Part shown: positions 1-6,856 of the stretch, one piece after another
Layout: every line of letters begins with the position of its first letter
Position numbering within the stretch: position 1 is the stretch's first letter
Assembly (NCBI RefSeq): GCF_002860285.1
Contig: NZ_PGVF01000023.1
Coordinates: forward strand, 1-64,000
Reading direction: 5' to 3'
Source of the DNA: Bacillus sp. M6-12
Lineage (GTDB): Bacteria > Bacillota > Bacilli > Bacillales > DSM-1321
Length of the DNA: 64,000 nucleotides
The notes under the pieces: model-generated
What the model was told of the DNA's origin: nothing
Seen by the model: the letters and a program-made list of their open reading frames with translations, nothing else
Databases searched by the model: none
Position numbers and translations under genes: made by a program

Positions 1-57
1 TCTGACTGTTTGTTTTTTTATTAATACGGGAGTTTCTCCTAATTGCCAAGGCTTTTT

Positions 58-1854
58 TTATGCTTTTCTTGAATGTGATTCAGTCAGCTTTAAAAATTCT
101 TCAATATCGGTTATACATGCCCCAATAGCTTTTTCCCAGAATCCTTTTGTTGTCAAATCAACGTTCAAATGCTTCTTTGCAAGATTCTCAACAGTCATTG
201 AACCCGTATCCTGGAGCAGGGCCATATATTTTTTTTCAAACCCTTCTCCTTCTTCCAGTGCCTGGGCGTAAATACCAAGAGAGAAAAGGAAGCCAAATGT
301 GTAAGGAAAATTATAAAACGGCACACCGGTAATATAGAAATGAAGCTTAGAAGCCCAAAAATGCGGATGATATTCAGCAAGCGCATCCCCATAGGCCTCC
401 TGCTGTGCCTTCTCCATAAGATCATTTAGGCGGGAAGCACTGACCACTCCTTTTTTTCGCTCTTCATAAAAACGGGTTTCAAATAAGAAACGTGCATGAA
501 TATTCATTAACAATGCAACCGTTCTCTGAATTTTATCCTCAAGCAAAGCAAGTTTTTCCGCCTCGGTTCCTGCTTCTTTCACTGCAGCATCAGCGACAAT
601 CATCTCAGCAAAAGTTGAAGCAGTTTCTGCCACATTCATTGCATATGCCCGGTTAAGCTGATGAGTATCCTTCAGTGCAAAGGAATGGAAGGCGTGTCCG
701 AGTTCATGTGCAAGAGTGGAAACATTGGAAGGCGTGCCGGAATAGGTCATAAAAATCCGGGACTGGCCACTTTCAGGAAAGGATGTACAAAAACCGCCCG
801 GCCGCTTATTGGGACGATCCTCCGCTTCAATCCATTTATCCTCAAATGCCTTTTGGGCGAACTGGGATAATTGACTGCCGAACCTGGAAAATTGTTTTAC
901 GATAAATTCCGCACCCTGCTGGTAGGGCATTATGTTGGAAGAACCTGACTCCAGAATAGGGGCATCGAGGTCATACCAGCTTAATTTTTCAACTCCCAGC
1001 AGCTCTGCCTTTCGATTAAGAAACTTTATCAGAGGCTCCTTGCTTTCTGCAATCGCTCCCCACATACTATCGAGAGTTTCTTTTTTCATTCGGTTAATTT
1101 CAAGAGGTTCTTTTAGGACATCACTCCAGCCTCTTTTGCTATAAACACTTAACCGGAAACCGGCTAAATGATTTAACGTGTTAGCCAGTAATTCGCCTTT
1201 TTCTCCCCACGCATTTTCCCATTCCTTAAATACAGTTTTTCTTGTGCTGCGATCAGGATCCGAGAACTTATTGGCGGCTTGGCCAACTGATAAATGGCTG
1301 CCTTCAAACGGTATATGTATACTGCTAACGATCGTATCATACAATTGGCTCCAGCCATGGTAGCCGTCAATAGCCAGCTGGTTTATCAAAGATTCTTCCT
1401 CGACAGAAAGCTTCTCCATTGCCCTGTCGCGTCTTTCATTTAAGATAAATTTCAATTCACGCAGAGACTCTTCTTTTATGGTCTCCTGGAAAAACTCTTC
1501 ATCCAACATAACAAGCTTTTGGTCTAGCTTTGTAAGCGCTGTCTGGAAGGCGGCACTTAATTTCGTAATCTGGGCACGCAATTCATGCGCCTTTGCATCC
1601 TTTGTATTTTGAGCTTCCAAGCAGCTTACATAAGCTCCGGCCTGCCGCATTTTCCGCCCTGTTTGTGAAAAAAGTTCAGCAATATTTCCTAAGAGGTGTT
1701 TATCCTTCTCATCCGATTTAACCTTCCAATCAGACACATACTTATCAAAGTTAAAGATATCCTGTTCTAGATCTTTAATATATTCAAGGAACGCTGCGGA
1801 TGAGCTTCCGCCCTCAAAGAATATATCTAAATCCCAAGTTAATGAATATGCCAT
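58..1854 (-). CDS. M3 family oligoendopeptidase (PepF/YusX-like), 598 aa
   Basis: Cytoplasmic zinc metallopeptidase that cleaves short peptides, by family. The zinc-binding HELGH motif lies near residue 384 in the context TLAHELGHAFHSF, and a downstream NVAETASTFAE segment supplies the third ligand Glu typical of M3 peptidases. Length of about 600 residues is normal for the family. The open frame continues 22 codons upstream, but the ATG at 1854 (protein starting MAYSLTWDLD) is preceded by an AAGGGGG ribosome binding site, so I start there. No signal peptide. It lies downstream of sigK on the same strand but beyond a terminator, so it is probably transcribed alone. I cannot separate PepF from YusX by eye, hence no symbol. 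Confidence 0.9.
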   Translation of the reverse strand: MAYSLTWDLDIFFEGGSSSAAFLEYIKDLEQDIFNFDKYVSDWKVKSDEKDKHLLGNIAELFSQTGRKMRQAGAYVSCLEAQNTKDAKAHELRAQITKLSAAFQTALTKLDQKLVMLDEEFFQETIKEESLRELKFILNERRDRAMEKLSVEEESLINQLAIDGYHGWSQLYDTIVSSIHIPFEGSHLSVGQAANKFSDPDRSTRKTVFKEWENAWGEKGELLANTLNHLAGFRLSVYSKRGWSDVLKEPLEINRMKKETLDSMWGAIAESKEPLIKFLNRKAELLGVEKLSWYDLDAPILESGSSNIMPYQQGAEFIVKQFSRFGSQLSQFAQKAFEDKWIEAEDRPNKRPGGFCTSFPESGQSRIFMTYSGTPSNVSTLAHELGHAFHSFALKDTHQLNRAYAMNVAETASTFAEMIVADAAVKEAGTEAEKLALLEDKIQRTVALLMNIHARFLFETRFYEERKKGVVSASRLNDLMEKAQQEAYGDALAEYHPHFWASKLHFYITGVPFYNFPYTFGFLFSLGIYAQALEEGEGFEKKYMALLQDTGSMTVENLAKKHLNVDLTTKGFWEKAIGACITDIEEFLKLTESHSRKA

Positions 1855-1954
1855 TCTCGTTTCCCCCTTACCCAATCTCCTTTTATTATATTTCTTTTTC
1901 CAATAATTTTCTATTTTCACGAAACATATGAAGTTTTATGCTGAGCAGAAATTC

Positions 1955-1996
1955 CAAAAAAACACAAAAAAGGCGATTCTTCTGCATGAACCGCCC
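1955..1996 (-). terminator. Rho-independent terminator of sigK
   Basis: On the minus strand an 8-bp stem (GGCGGTTC with GAATCGCC, one G-T pair) is followed by TTTTTTGTGTTTTTTT. It starts 24 bp after the sigK stop codon. Confidence 0.75.
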
Positions 1997-2019
1997 CCAG
2001 TTATGTGTCCGAAAAAGCT

Positions 2020-2733
2020 CTATCCGCGTTTTTTTTCCTTTTCCGCCCGATAAAACTCATGAAACATCTTCATTAGTGCCCGCTTTTCAATCCGGGATAC
2101 ATAGCTCCGTGATATCCCTAACTCCTTTGCTATTTCCCGCTGGGTCTTTTCCTTCTTTAAATCCAGCCCAAACCTGCCTACAATAACTTCCTTTTCCCTT
2201 TCGTCGAGTACATCGATATATTGCTTTACCTTTTCTATCTCCATATTCAGCTGTATCGTATCAATAACATCTTCCGATTCGGATTTAAGAACATCAATTA
2301 AGCTGATTTCATTCCCCTCTTTATCCTGGCCAATTGGATCATGAAGGGAAACATCCTTTTTTGTTTTTTTGGTAGCCCGGAGATGCATGAGCACTTCATT
2401 CTCTATACAGCGAGCAGCGTACGTTGCAAGCTTTGTTCCTTTTCCCTCTGAATAGCTTTCAATCGCTTTTATGAGCCCGATTGTTCCAATTGAAATCAGA
2501 TCTTCCGTGTCTTCCCCAGTGTTCTCAAATTTTTTGACGATGTGAGCTACGAGACGAAGGTTATGCTCAATTAGCATGTTACGAGCATGTGCATCTCCTT
2601 CGGCCATCAGCTGAAGGTATTTTCGTTCTTCCTTTGCGGATAATGGTTGAGGAAAGGCATTGTTCTTTACGTATGAGACTAATACATAAAGCTCTTTAAC
2701 CAAATATCCTATTGCGGTTAAGATGTCCGGCAT
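2020..2733 (-). CDS. sigK: RNA polymerase sporulation sigma factor SigK, intact gene
   Basis: Late mother-cell sigma factor that drives spore coat and cortex genes. The first 20 residues form the hydrophobic pro-sequence removed by SpoIVFB; the expected cleavage point is between Ser20 and Tyr21, just before [12 protein letters not shown]. Region 2 ([17 protein letters not shown]) and the region 4 helix-turn-helix ([20 protein letters not shown]) are complete. The length, 237 aa, matches the full product. In B. subtilis the gene is split by the skin prophage-like element; here the coding sequence is continuous, so no excision is needed. The start is an ATG with a GGGGGTGG site. Regulation is presumably by SigE/SpoIIID as in relatives; I could not assign its promoter. 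Confidence 0.97.
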   Translation of the reverse strand: MPDILTAIGYLVKELYVLVSYVKNNAFPQPLSAKEERKYLQLMAEGDAHARNMLIEHNLRLVAHIVKKFENTGEDTEDLISIGTIGLIKAIESYSEGKGTKLATYAARCIENEVLMHLRATKKTKKDVSLHDPIGQDKEGNEISLIDVLKSESEDVIDTIQLNMEIEKVKQYIDVLDEREKEVIVGRFGLDLKKEKTQREIAKELGISRSYVSRIEKRALMKMFHEFYRAEKEKKRG

Positions 2734-3080
2734 TTTTCCACCCCCGCTTTTTCTGGACGTTAGCCTATACTTAATACCTATGCAGGCGGAGGGAGGTTAG
2801 TGTCTGTACACCTTAATTTTATGGTTTTTAATGATCTGCTTAGTTTCCTGAAATTAAATGAATTTATTTTAGTTTTGGAAAATCCCATCAGCAATATTTC
2901 ATGACTAGATATAAGAATTGGATATATTGGCAATATGAAAAAAAACCTTGTCAACCATTTAGGGACAAGGTTTGTTCTCTATTTATAGTAACCGCTGTAA
3001 ATTGCATGCACAGGCCGCATTACCTTCAGTTTAAAAGGCTGAATCAAGCTGGTATACCCGGCAATATTACTAGAAAAGAA
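2734..3080. other. Intergenic region between sigK and the 26-aa micro-ORF
   Basis: About 350 bp without a gene I can support. It holds the sigK leader on the right of the sigK start and the terminator at 2938-2973. A CATAGGTAT string on the minus strand near 2780 resembles a sporulation -10 element only partially, so I do not call a promoter. Confidence 0.5.
2938..2973 (-). terminator. Rho-independent terminator downstream of the micro-ORF cluster
   Basis: A perfect 10-bp stem, AAACCTTGTC with GACAAGGTTT (2943-2952 and 2964-2973), is followed on the minus strand by a T run. It closes the micro-ORF cluster before sigK. Confidence 0.8.
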
Positions 3081-3161
3081 TTATTCTTCGACGCTTACTT
3101 CAGATCCAATGACAATCCCGATGGTTGCAGTCAGTACTAACGCGATAACGATTGTAAACAT
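3081..3161 (-). CDS. 26-aa predicted membrane micropeptide
   Basis: The ATG at 3161 follows an AAAGGAGTG ribosome binding site by 5-7 nt. The product begins MFTIVIALVLTATIGIVIGS and ends EVSVEE: one hydrophobic helix of about 18 residues with an acidic C-terminus. That is the composition of a single-span membrane micropeptide. I do not recognise a family. It is the last of the micro-ORFs before the terminator at 2938-2973. The strong SD and clean membrane-peptide composition argue that it is real, but at this size expression data would be needed. Confidence 0.5.
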   Translation of the reverse strand: MFTIVIALVLTATIGIVIGSEVSVEE

Positions 3162-3339
3162 GGACGACACTCCTTTACGCATCTGGTAATATTAGAATAC
3201 CATGTCTACATTCAGTAAATAGCATGAGGTTATGAACATTTTTTAGATAAAGAATGACAAAAATGTGAACTCGCTTTACTTACATATTCTGCTCCCTGGG
3301 AGGGACTTTTCTTCGCTGATGCTGCATTTCACAGGGCCG

Positions 3340-3399
3340 TTAGCCGGTATCCTTCAAATCCCATATTCCGCACTTACCATTATTAAGCAATTTCAACAT
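3340..3399 (-). CDS. Possible 19-aa micro-ORF
   Basis: The ATG at 3399 follows the very strong site AAAGGTGGAGG. The product is MLKLLNNGKCGIWDLKDTG, soluble, with one Cys; family unknown. It lies 34 bp after the first YrzI gene. The SD is the main support; the peptide may instead be a leader or not functional. Confidence 0.3.
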   Translation of the reverse strand: MLKLLNNGKCGIWDLKDTG

Positions 3400-3433
3400 T
3401 TTAACCTCCACCTTTCTTAACCGGCCATTTTAA

Positions 3434-3577
3434 TTAGTTTAAAAAACTTCTGTGCTGTATTGCACGATCCATGTATTCTTCACGTATTTTTTTGATTTGC
3501 TGCTGATGCATGTACTCCTCAGCTGTCATTTGCGTGAATTTAATTGTAATTGTAAAAAATAACATATTTAGTGTCAT
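3434..3577 (-). CDS. yrzI: YrzI family small protein, copy 1 (47 aa)
   Basis: Starts MTLNMLFFTITIKF and continues with a charged amphipathic stretch (EEYMHQQQIKKIREEYMD). That is the YrzI layout: a short hydrophobic N-terminus beginning MTLN, then a charged helix, total about 47-50 aa. A GGAGGTG ribosome binding site lies 7 nt before the ATG. A second, related copy lies 106 bp upstream. In B. subtilis yrzI sits next to yrhC, which agrees with the order here. The function of the family is not known to me. Confidence 0.8.
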   Translation of the reverse strand: MTLNMLFFTITIKFTQMTAEEYMHQQQIKKIREEYMDRAIQHRSFLN

Positions 3578-3683
3578 AAATTTCACCTCCATTGTGCTAC
3601 TGTCTATGCGTTGTACTTAAATCCAGTGTTTTGTTCTTTTGTCATACTGACAAAGCCACCTTTTTCGTATAGACATTTATCCT

Positions 3684-3827
3684 TTACACTATAAAAGTTT
3701 CTTGTGCTGATGGGCGCAATCTATATTCTTCGCGGAGCTTTTCGATTTGTTCTTGATGGTTGAAATCTTCAAGTGTCATTTCCTTACGATTGAATGTAAT
3801 AGAAAAAAAGAGCATATTCAATGTCAT
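3684..3827 (-). CDS. yrzI: YrzI family small protein, copy 2 (47 aa)
   Basis: Paralogue of the gene at 3434-3577 with the same length. It begins MTLNMLFFSITFNR and has the matching charged segment EDFNHQEQIEKLREEY. The two align without gaps, with near-identical N-termini and diverged C-termini, which suggests an old tandem duplication. GGAGGTGAT ribosome binding site. Two stacked terminator hairpins lie immediately upstream (3868-3943), so this copy probably has its own promoter. Confidence 0.8.
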   Translation of the reverse strand: MTLNMLFFSITFNRKEMTLEDFNHQEQIEKLREEYRLRPSAQETFIV

Positions 3828-3867
3828 ACTATCACCTCCTCTTCATTTTGCAGACCCTTTTAGGCAC

Positions 3868-3898
3868 AAAAAGGCCGCAGGAGTTATCCCCCGCGGCC
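3868..3898 (-). terminator. Terminator hairpin, second of a tandem pair
   Basis: On the minus strand GGCCGCGGGGGA pairs with TCCTGCGGCC and is followed by TTTTTGTG. The arm GGCCGCAGGA is identical to an arm of the neighbouring hairpin at 3908-3943. Confidence 0.7.
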
Positions 3899-3907
3899 AA
3901 GACATAG

Positions 3908-3943
3908 AAAGGCCGCAGGAGAAACACGATTCTTCCTGCGGCC
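3908..3943 (-). terminator. Terminator hairpin, first of a tandem pair
   Basis: A perfect 10-bp stem of GGCCGCAGGA (3911-3920) with TCCTGCGGCC (3934-3943), followed on the minus strand by a weak TTTCT tract. It ends the 31-aa ORF transcript 37 bp after its stop. Confidence 0.65.
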
Positions 3944-3979
3944 GTAATATATTTGTCTGCAATTCATTTAATAATTGGA

Positions 3980-4075
3980 TTAAAAAGAATCTGCACCAAA
4001 CAGGTCGAATTTGTGTACTTTCTCAATATTAAATTGTAAAGGCATCTTACATGCGGTTGCATTAGTATTGATCAT
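3980..4075 (-). CDS. 31-aa small ORF with a DLFG motif
   Basis: The ATG at 4075 follows GGGAGGTCGAAGGA, a strong ribosome binding site. The product begins MINTNATACKMPLQF and ends HKFDLFGADSF. It has no membrane segment. Its own terminator pair (3868-3943) and the yrhC terminator upstream (4186-4217) bracket it as a separate small transcript. The C-terminal DLFGADSF resembles the DLFGVDFHDF segment of YrzK encoded at 40127-40303. That match is short and may be chance. Family unknown. Confidence 0.45.
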   Translation of the reverse strand: MINTNATACKMPLQFNIEKVHKFDLFGADSF

Positions 4076-4185
4076 TTCCTTCGACCTCCCTTGCAGAATT
4101 TTTCTTACATGGTAAGTATATCCAAACACCTGCACTTTGTAAACCATTGTTTTGCCTATTCTATTCGACAAATTTTGCAAAACAG

Positions 4186-4217
4186 CAAAAAACCCTGACA
4201 CAGCGTGCGCCAGGGTT
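4186..4217 (-). terminator. Terminator of yrhC
   Basis: AACCCTG pairs with CAGGGTT around a 12-nt loop and is followed on the minus strand by TTTTTTGC. Confidence 0.75.
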
Positions 4218-4256
4218 CTAAAAATCGCTCTCGTTAATTAAGCGGATAATTCTGAA

Positions 4257-4523
4257 TTATATTGTATCCTCTTCCTCAGTTTGAGACCGGAGTTTTTTAT
4301 ACTTGAGTGACAGGGAAAAGAATTTGGCTGAGACAAGAAGCATCAGGCAGGTCGCCCCCATCATTACATACGTATCAAGTAAAGTTTTTCCTTCCTGGGG
4401 AATTACTGATCCCAGATAGAAAAACACTCCTACGAAAAGGAGGCAAAAACCAAACCTTTTATAATCTGTTTCCTTTGCCAGCATATGAGATACAACCGTT
4501 CTGCTGTTTTTCAAGCTCTCCAC
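4257..4523 (-). CDS. yrhC: YrhC family small membrane protein, 88 aa
   Basis: Two predicted membrane segments, at about residues 25-41 and 50-70, with a charged C-terminal tail ending TEEEDTI. Identity rests on size, the segment KRFGFCLLFVGVFFYLG and position beside mtnN and yrzI, as in B. subtilis where yrhC ends the yrrT-mtnN-mccA-mccB-yrhC cluster. The open frame starts with GTG at 4523 behind a weak GAAAG site; a TTG four codons in and an internal ATG (MLAKETDYKR) are alternatives, so the start is uncertain. A perfect 14-bp palindrome at 4541-4554 lies 17 bp upstream. Function unknown. Confidence 0.75.
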   Translation of the reverse strand: MESLKNSRTVVSHMLAKETDYKRFGFCLLFVGVFFYLGSVIPQEGKTLLDTYVMMGATCLMLLVSAKFFSLSLKYKKLRSQTEEEDTI

Positions 4524-4540
4524 CTGCTTTCAATGAAACT

Positions 4541-4554
4541 ATTACTATAGTAAT
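4541..4554. promoter_or_regulatory. Perfect 14-bp palindrome upstream of yrhC
   Basis: ATTACTATAGTAAT is fully self-complementary and lies 17 bp before the yrhC start, where an operator or core promoter would be expected. I cannot name the regulator; it does not look like a CymR box. Confidence 0.35.
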
Positions 4555-4687
4555 GTAACATAGAAGCAAGAGCAGAGTCTCAGGAAACCGCTGGGAACGA
4601 ATCTGTCTTAGCGGGATGCCTGAGGTTATTCCATGTAGTTGCACAATATTAGTTGGACCTGGGATTTTTTCTGCAGTTCACTCGATA

Positions 4688-5383
4688 TTACTTCAAGCGG
4701 TCTATCATTTTTAAAACAAGTTCTGTCGAATTAATTGCTGCAGTTTCCAAAAACTTCTCAAATGAAATATCTGATTCTTTTCCAGCTATATCAGAAAGAG
4801 CCCGGATAATAACGAACGGCACATTAAATTGATGCGCTACCTGGGCAACGGCCGCTGCCTCCATTTCAACTGCATAAAGATCCGTAAATTTATCCTGAAT
4901 AGCCTCCACTCTCTTTGGGTCATTCATAAAGGAATCTCCAGTGGCAATCAAACCTTTTACTACCTGAATGCCCTGCATTTCTTCTATAGCCTGTTCTGCA
5001 GCATCCACAAGCTTTAGATCCGCAATGAATGCAGGCGGAAGCTGGGGAACCTGGCCATATTCATAGCCAAACGCCGTAACATCCACATCATGATGGCGTA
5101 CTTCTGTAGAAATAACAACATCACCCACATTAAGCGACGGAGAAAATCCGCCCGCCGAACCAGTATTGATTACCATGTCTGGCTGAAATCTTTCCAGCAG
5201 CACTGCTGTTGACATAGCCGCATTAACCTTGCCAATTCCAGATTTTAACAATACCACCTCAACCCCATTTAAAGTTCCGGAGTTGAACTCACAGCCCGCA
5301 ATCATAACCTTCTCAACGTTCTCCATCTTATTTCGCAAAATGGTAACTTCTTCTTCCATTGCCCCTATTATCGCTAGTTTCAT
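4688..5383 (-). CDS. mtnN: 5'-methylthioadenosine/S-adenosylhomocysteine nucleosidase
   Basis: Hydrolyses MTA and SAH to adenine plus methylthioribose or S-ribosylhomocysteine, in methionine salvage and the activated methyl cycle. It starts [13 protein letters not shown], with the catalytic Glu in the EEEV segment; the [10 protein letters not shown] block and the catalytic Asp in RALSDIAGK are intact. With the ATG at 5383 (AAAGAGGT site) the protein is 231 aa, the usual length; 17 further in-frame codons upstream are ignored. In B. subtilis the gene lies between yrrT and mccA; neither neighbour is present here, and yrhC follows directly. Confidence 0.97.
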   Translation of the reverse strand: MKLAIIGAMEEEVTILRNKMENVEKVMIAGCEFNSGTLNGVEVVLLKSGIGKVNAAMSTAVLLERFQPDMVINTGSAGGFSPSLNVGDVVISTEVRHHDVDVTAFGYEYGQVPQLPPAFIADLKLVDAAEQAIEEMQGIQVVKGLIATGDSFMNDPKRVEAIQDKFTDLYAVEMEAAAVAQVAHQFNVPFVIIRALSDIAGKESDISFEKFLETAAINSTELVLKMIDRLK

Positions 5384-5720
5384 CCGTTTAACCTCTTTCA
5401 TCTCACTATAGTTTTGGCTTCCATCACCCAGCAATTCATTTACTGCATTTAGATGCAGATTATTGCCAATCTTTATTGCGTTTGGAATGCCTGCTTCTCC
5501 AACAGTAATTCACTTGCCTGTTAATACACAATTTGACATTCGTATATTATATCAGTAAAAACTATTTTACCATCCTTTTTCATAAGCTTTCCATATAGAA
5601 TTGCAGCTCTCTTTTTTTCATTGTCTGTCATTTGATAAAAAGCATACATTCCATTGCTGAAAAAAGCCTTTTTTTGATAACATAATAGGAAAAATACCTG
5701 TACATTATGGGGGAAGTAAA
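5384..5720. other. Intergenic region between divergent mtnN and yrzA
   Basis: 337 bp holding the leaders of both genes. A TATAAT on the minus strand near 5545 is a possible mtnN -10, but without a convincing -35. No yrrT remnant is recognisable in any frame. Confidence 0.4.
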
Positions 5721-5927
5721 ATGAATTTTCAATTTGATATTATCCAGGACAAAATCGAGTTTTTTGAAGCGGAAAGCCTGGAGAAGCTTGAACAGAAGAT
5801 CCAGGGCCAAATAGATGTAAATAAAGCAATCCTGCTCGAGGTGCAGTCAGTTTCCCATCAAATGTATGTTTCCGAGGATGGAAGAAGGTTTTACTCGGCA
5901 GTGGTTCATTTTAAAGCAAAGAAATAA
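5721..5927 (+). CDS. yrzA: DUF2536 family protein YrzA, 68 aa
   Basis: Small soluble protein starting MNFQFDIIQDKIEFFEAESLE and ending AVVHFKAKK. Length and sequence fit the YrzA/DUF2536 family of Bacillus, whose function is unknown. The ATG follows GGGGGAAG by 7 nt. It is one of the few plus-strand genes here and is isolated: mtnN is divergent to its left and yrrS converges on its right, sharing a bidirectional terminator. Confidence 0.8.
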   Translation: MNFQFDIIQDKIEFFEAESLEKLEQKIQGQIDVNKAILLEVQSVSHQMYVSEDGRRFYSAVVHFKAKK

Positions 5928-5983
5928 GATTGCTTGCGCCCTTGGAATAGGAAGAACGGCTAAAAAAGTAAGTCGTTAAACAT

Positions 5984-6021
5984 AAAGATCGCTTGGGAAG
6001 ATAAATTCCCAAGCGATCTTT
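5984..6021. terminator. Bidirectional terminator between yrzA and yrrS
   Basis: A perfect 16-bp stem with a 6-nt loop (5984-5999 and 6006-6021), A-rich on one side and T-rich on the other, serving both convergent genes. Confidence 0.85.
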
Positions 6022-6024
6022 CCA

Positions 6025-6741
6025 TCATTGCTTATCATTTTTCTTTAGTTCCTGAACCTTGACCGGCTTCCAGCCTTGTCCGTCCACCCATTGAATGTGA
6101 ACCCGATAGGTGACGCTATTATCCTTGGGGGACACAGTTCCTGTGGCGGTATTTGGGGAGCCGCCGTTGCCCAGAAACCATAATGTCATGTTCCCAGGGT
6201 CAAGGCCTGCACCGTATGCCACAGCGCGCTCCATTTCCTGCCAGTCAGCTGATCCTTTCTCAAAGGTGGCAGCTGGGTGTTCACCCTCCTGAGTCGTGCC
6301 AACAGGCTCCCACGCTTCATTTGAATAACTTTTGTCAACATTTGGATCATTGTTTTCTTCGTGTTCAATAATTTCTCCAGACGGTTCACCGTTTTCAGTT
6401 CCTTCGGTGTCTTCTCCATCTGTTTCTTCGCCTTCCGTATCATCTGAGGAGGCCGCTGGATCTTCTTCTGTCACACTTTCTTCCTCACTTGAACTATCAT
6501 CTGTATTCTCTTGTTCAGAAGAAGTGCTTTCATCGGTTTTATTAGCAGTTTGATTTTTAGTCTCTTTTTCCGAAGCTGTTTTATTTGCAGTGTTTACAGC
6601 CACTGAATCATCCTTACCCAGGAAGATGGTTGCCCCGACAATTATAATTAATAAAATAACAGTTGCAATTAAAATATTATAGAGCCTATTTACTTTTCTC
6701 TGTTTTCCTTTATGATCAATTCGCGATCTAGAACTCGCCAT
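6025..6741 (-). CDS. yrrS: YrrS family (DUF1510) membrane-anchored protein
   Basis: A basic cytoplasmic N-terminus (MASSRSRIDHKGKQRKVNR), one membrane anchor at about residues 21-43, then a low-complexity acidic Ser/Glu/Asp/Thr linker at about residues 50-140, and a conserved C-terminal domain. That C-terminal region (about 145-235, with WQEMERAVAYGAGLD and WFLGNGGSPNTATGTV) is the DUF1510 signature. It lies 115 bp after pbpI on the same strand, the same pairing as yrrR-yrrS in B. subtilis, which suggests a joint role in sporulation-phase peptidoglycan work. The extracellular domain could contact the PBP or wall; that is inference. Confidence 0.9.
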   Translation of the reverse strand: MASSRSRIDHKGKQRKVNRLYNILIATVILLIIIVGATIFLGKDDSVAVNTANKTASEKETKNQTANKTDESTSSEQENTDDSSSEEESVTEEDPAASSDDTEGEETDGEDTEGTENGEPSGEIIEHEENNDPNVDKSYSNEAWEPVGTTQEGEHPAATFEKGSADWQEMERAVAYGAGLDPGNMTLWFLGNGGSPNTATGTVSPKDNSVTYRVHIQWVDGQGWKPVKVQELKKNDKQ

Positions 6742-6856
6742 TCTCTATATTCCCCTCCAAACGGCTGCAGTGAGGGCAGCCTTAATAATCCCCCTTATTT
6801 TAACACGTTCTTTTTTTAGATTGAAGCAATAACAGCCTTCAATTCCACTGTTCAGG

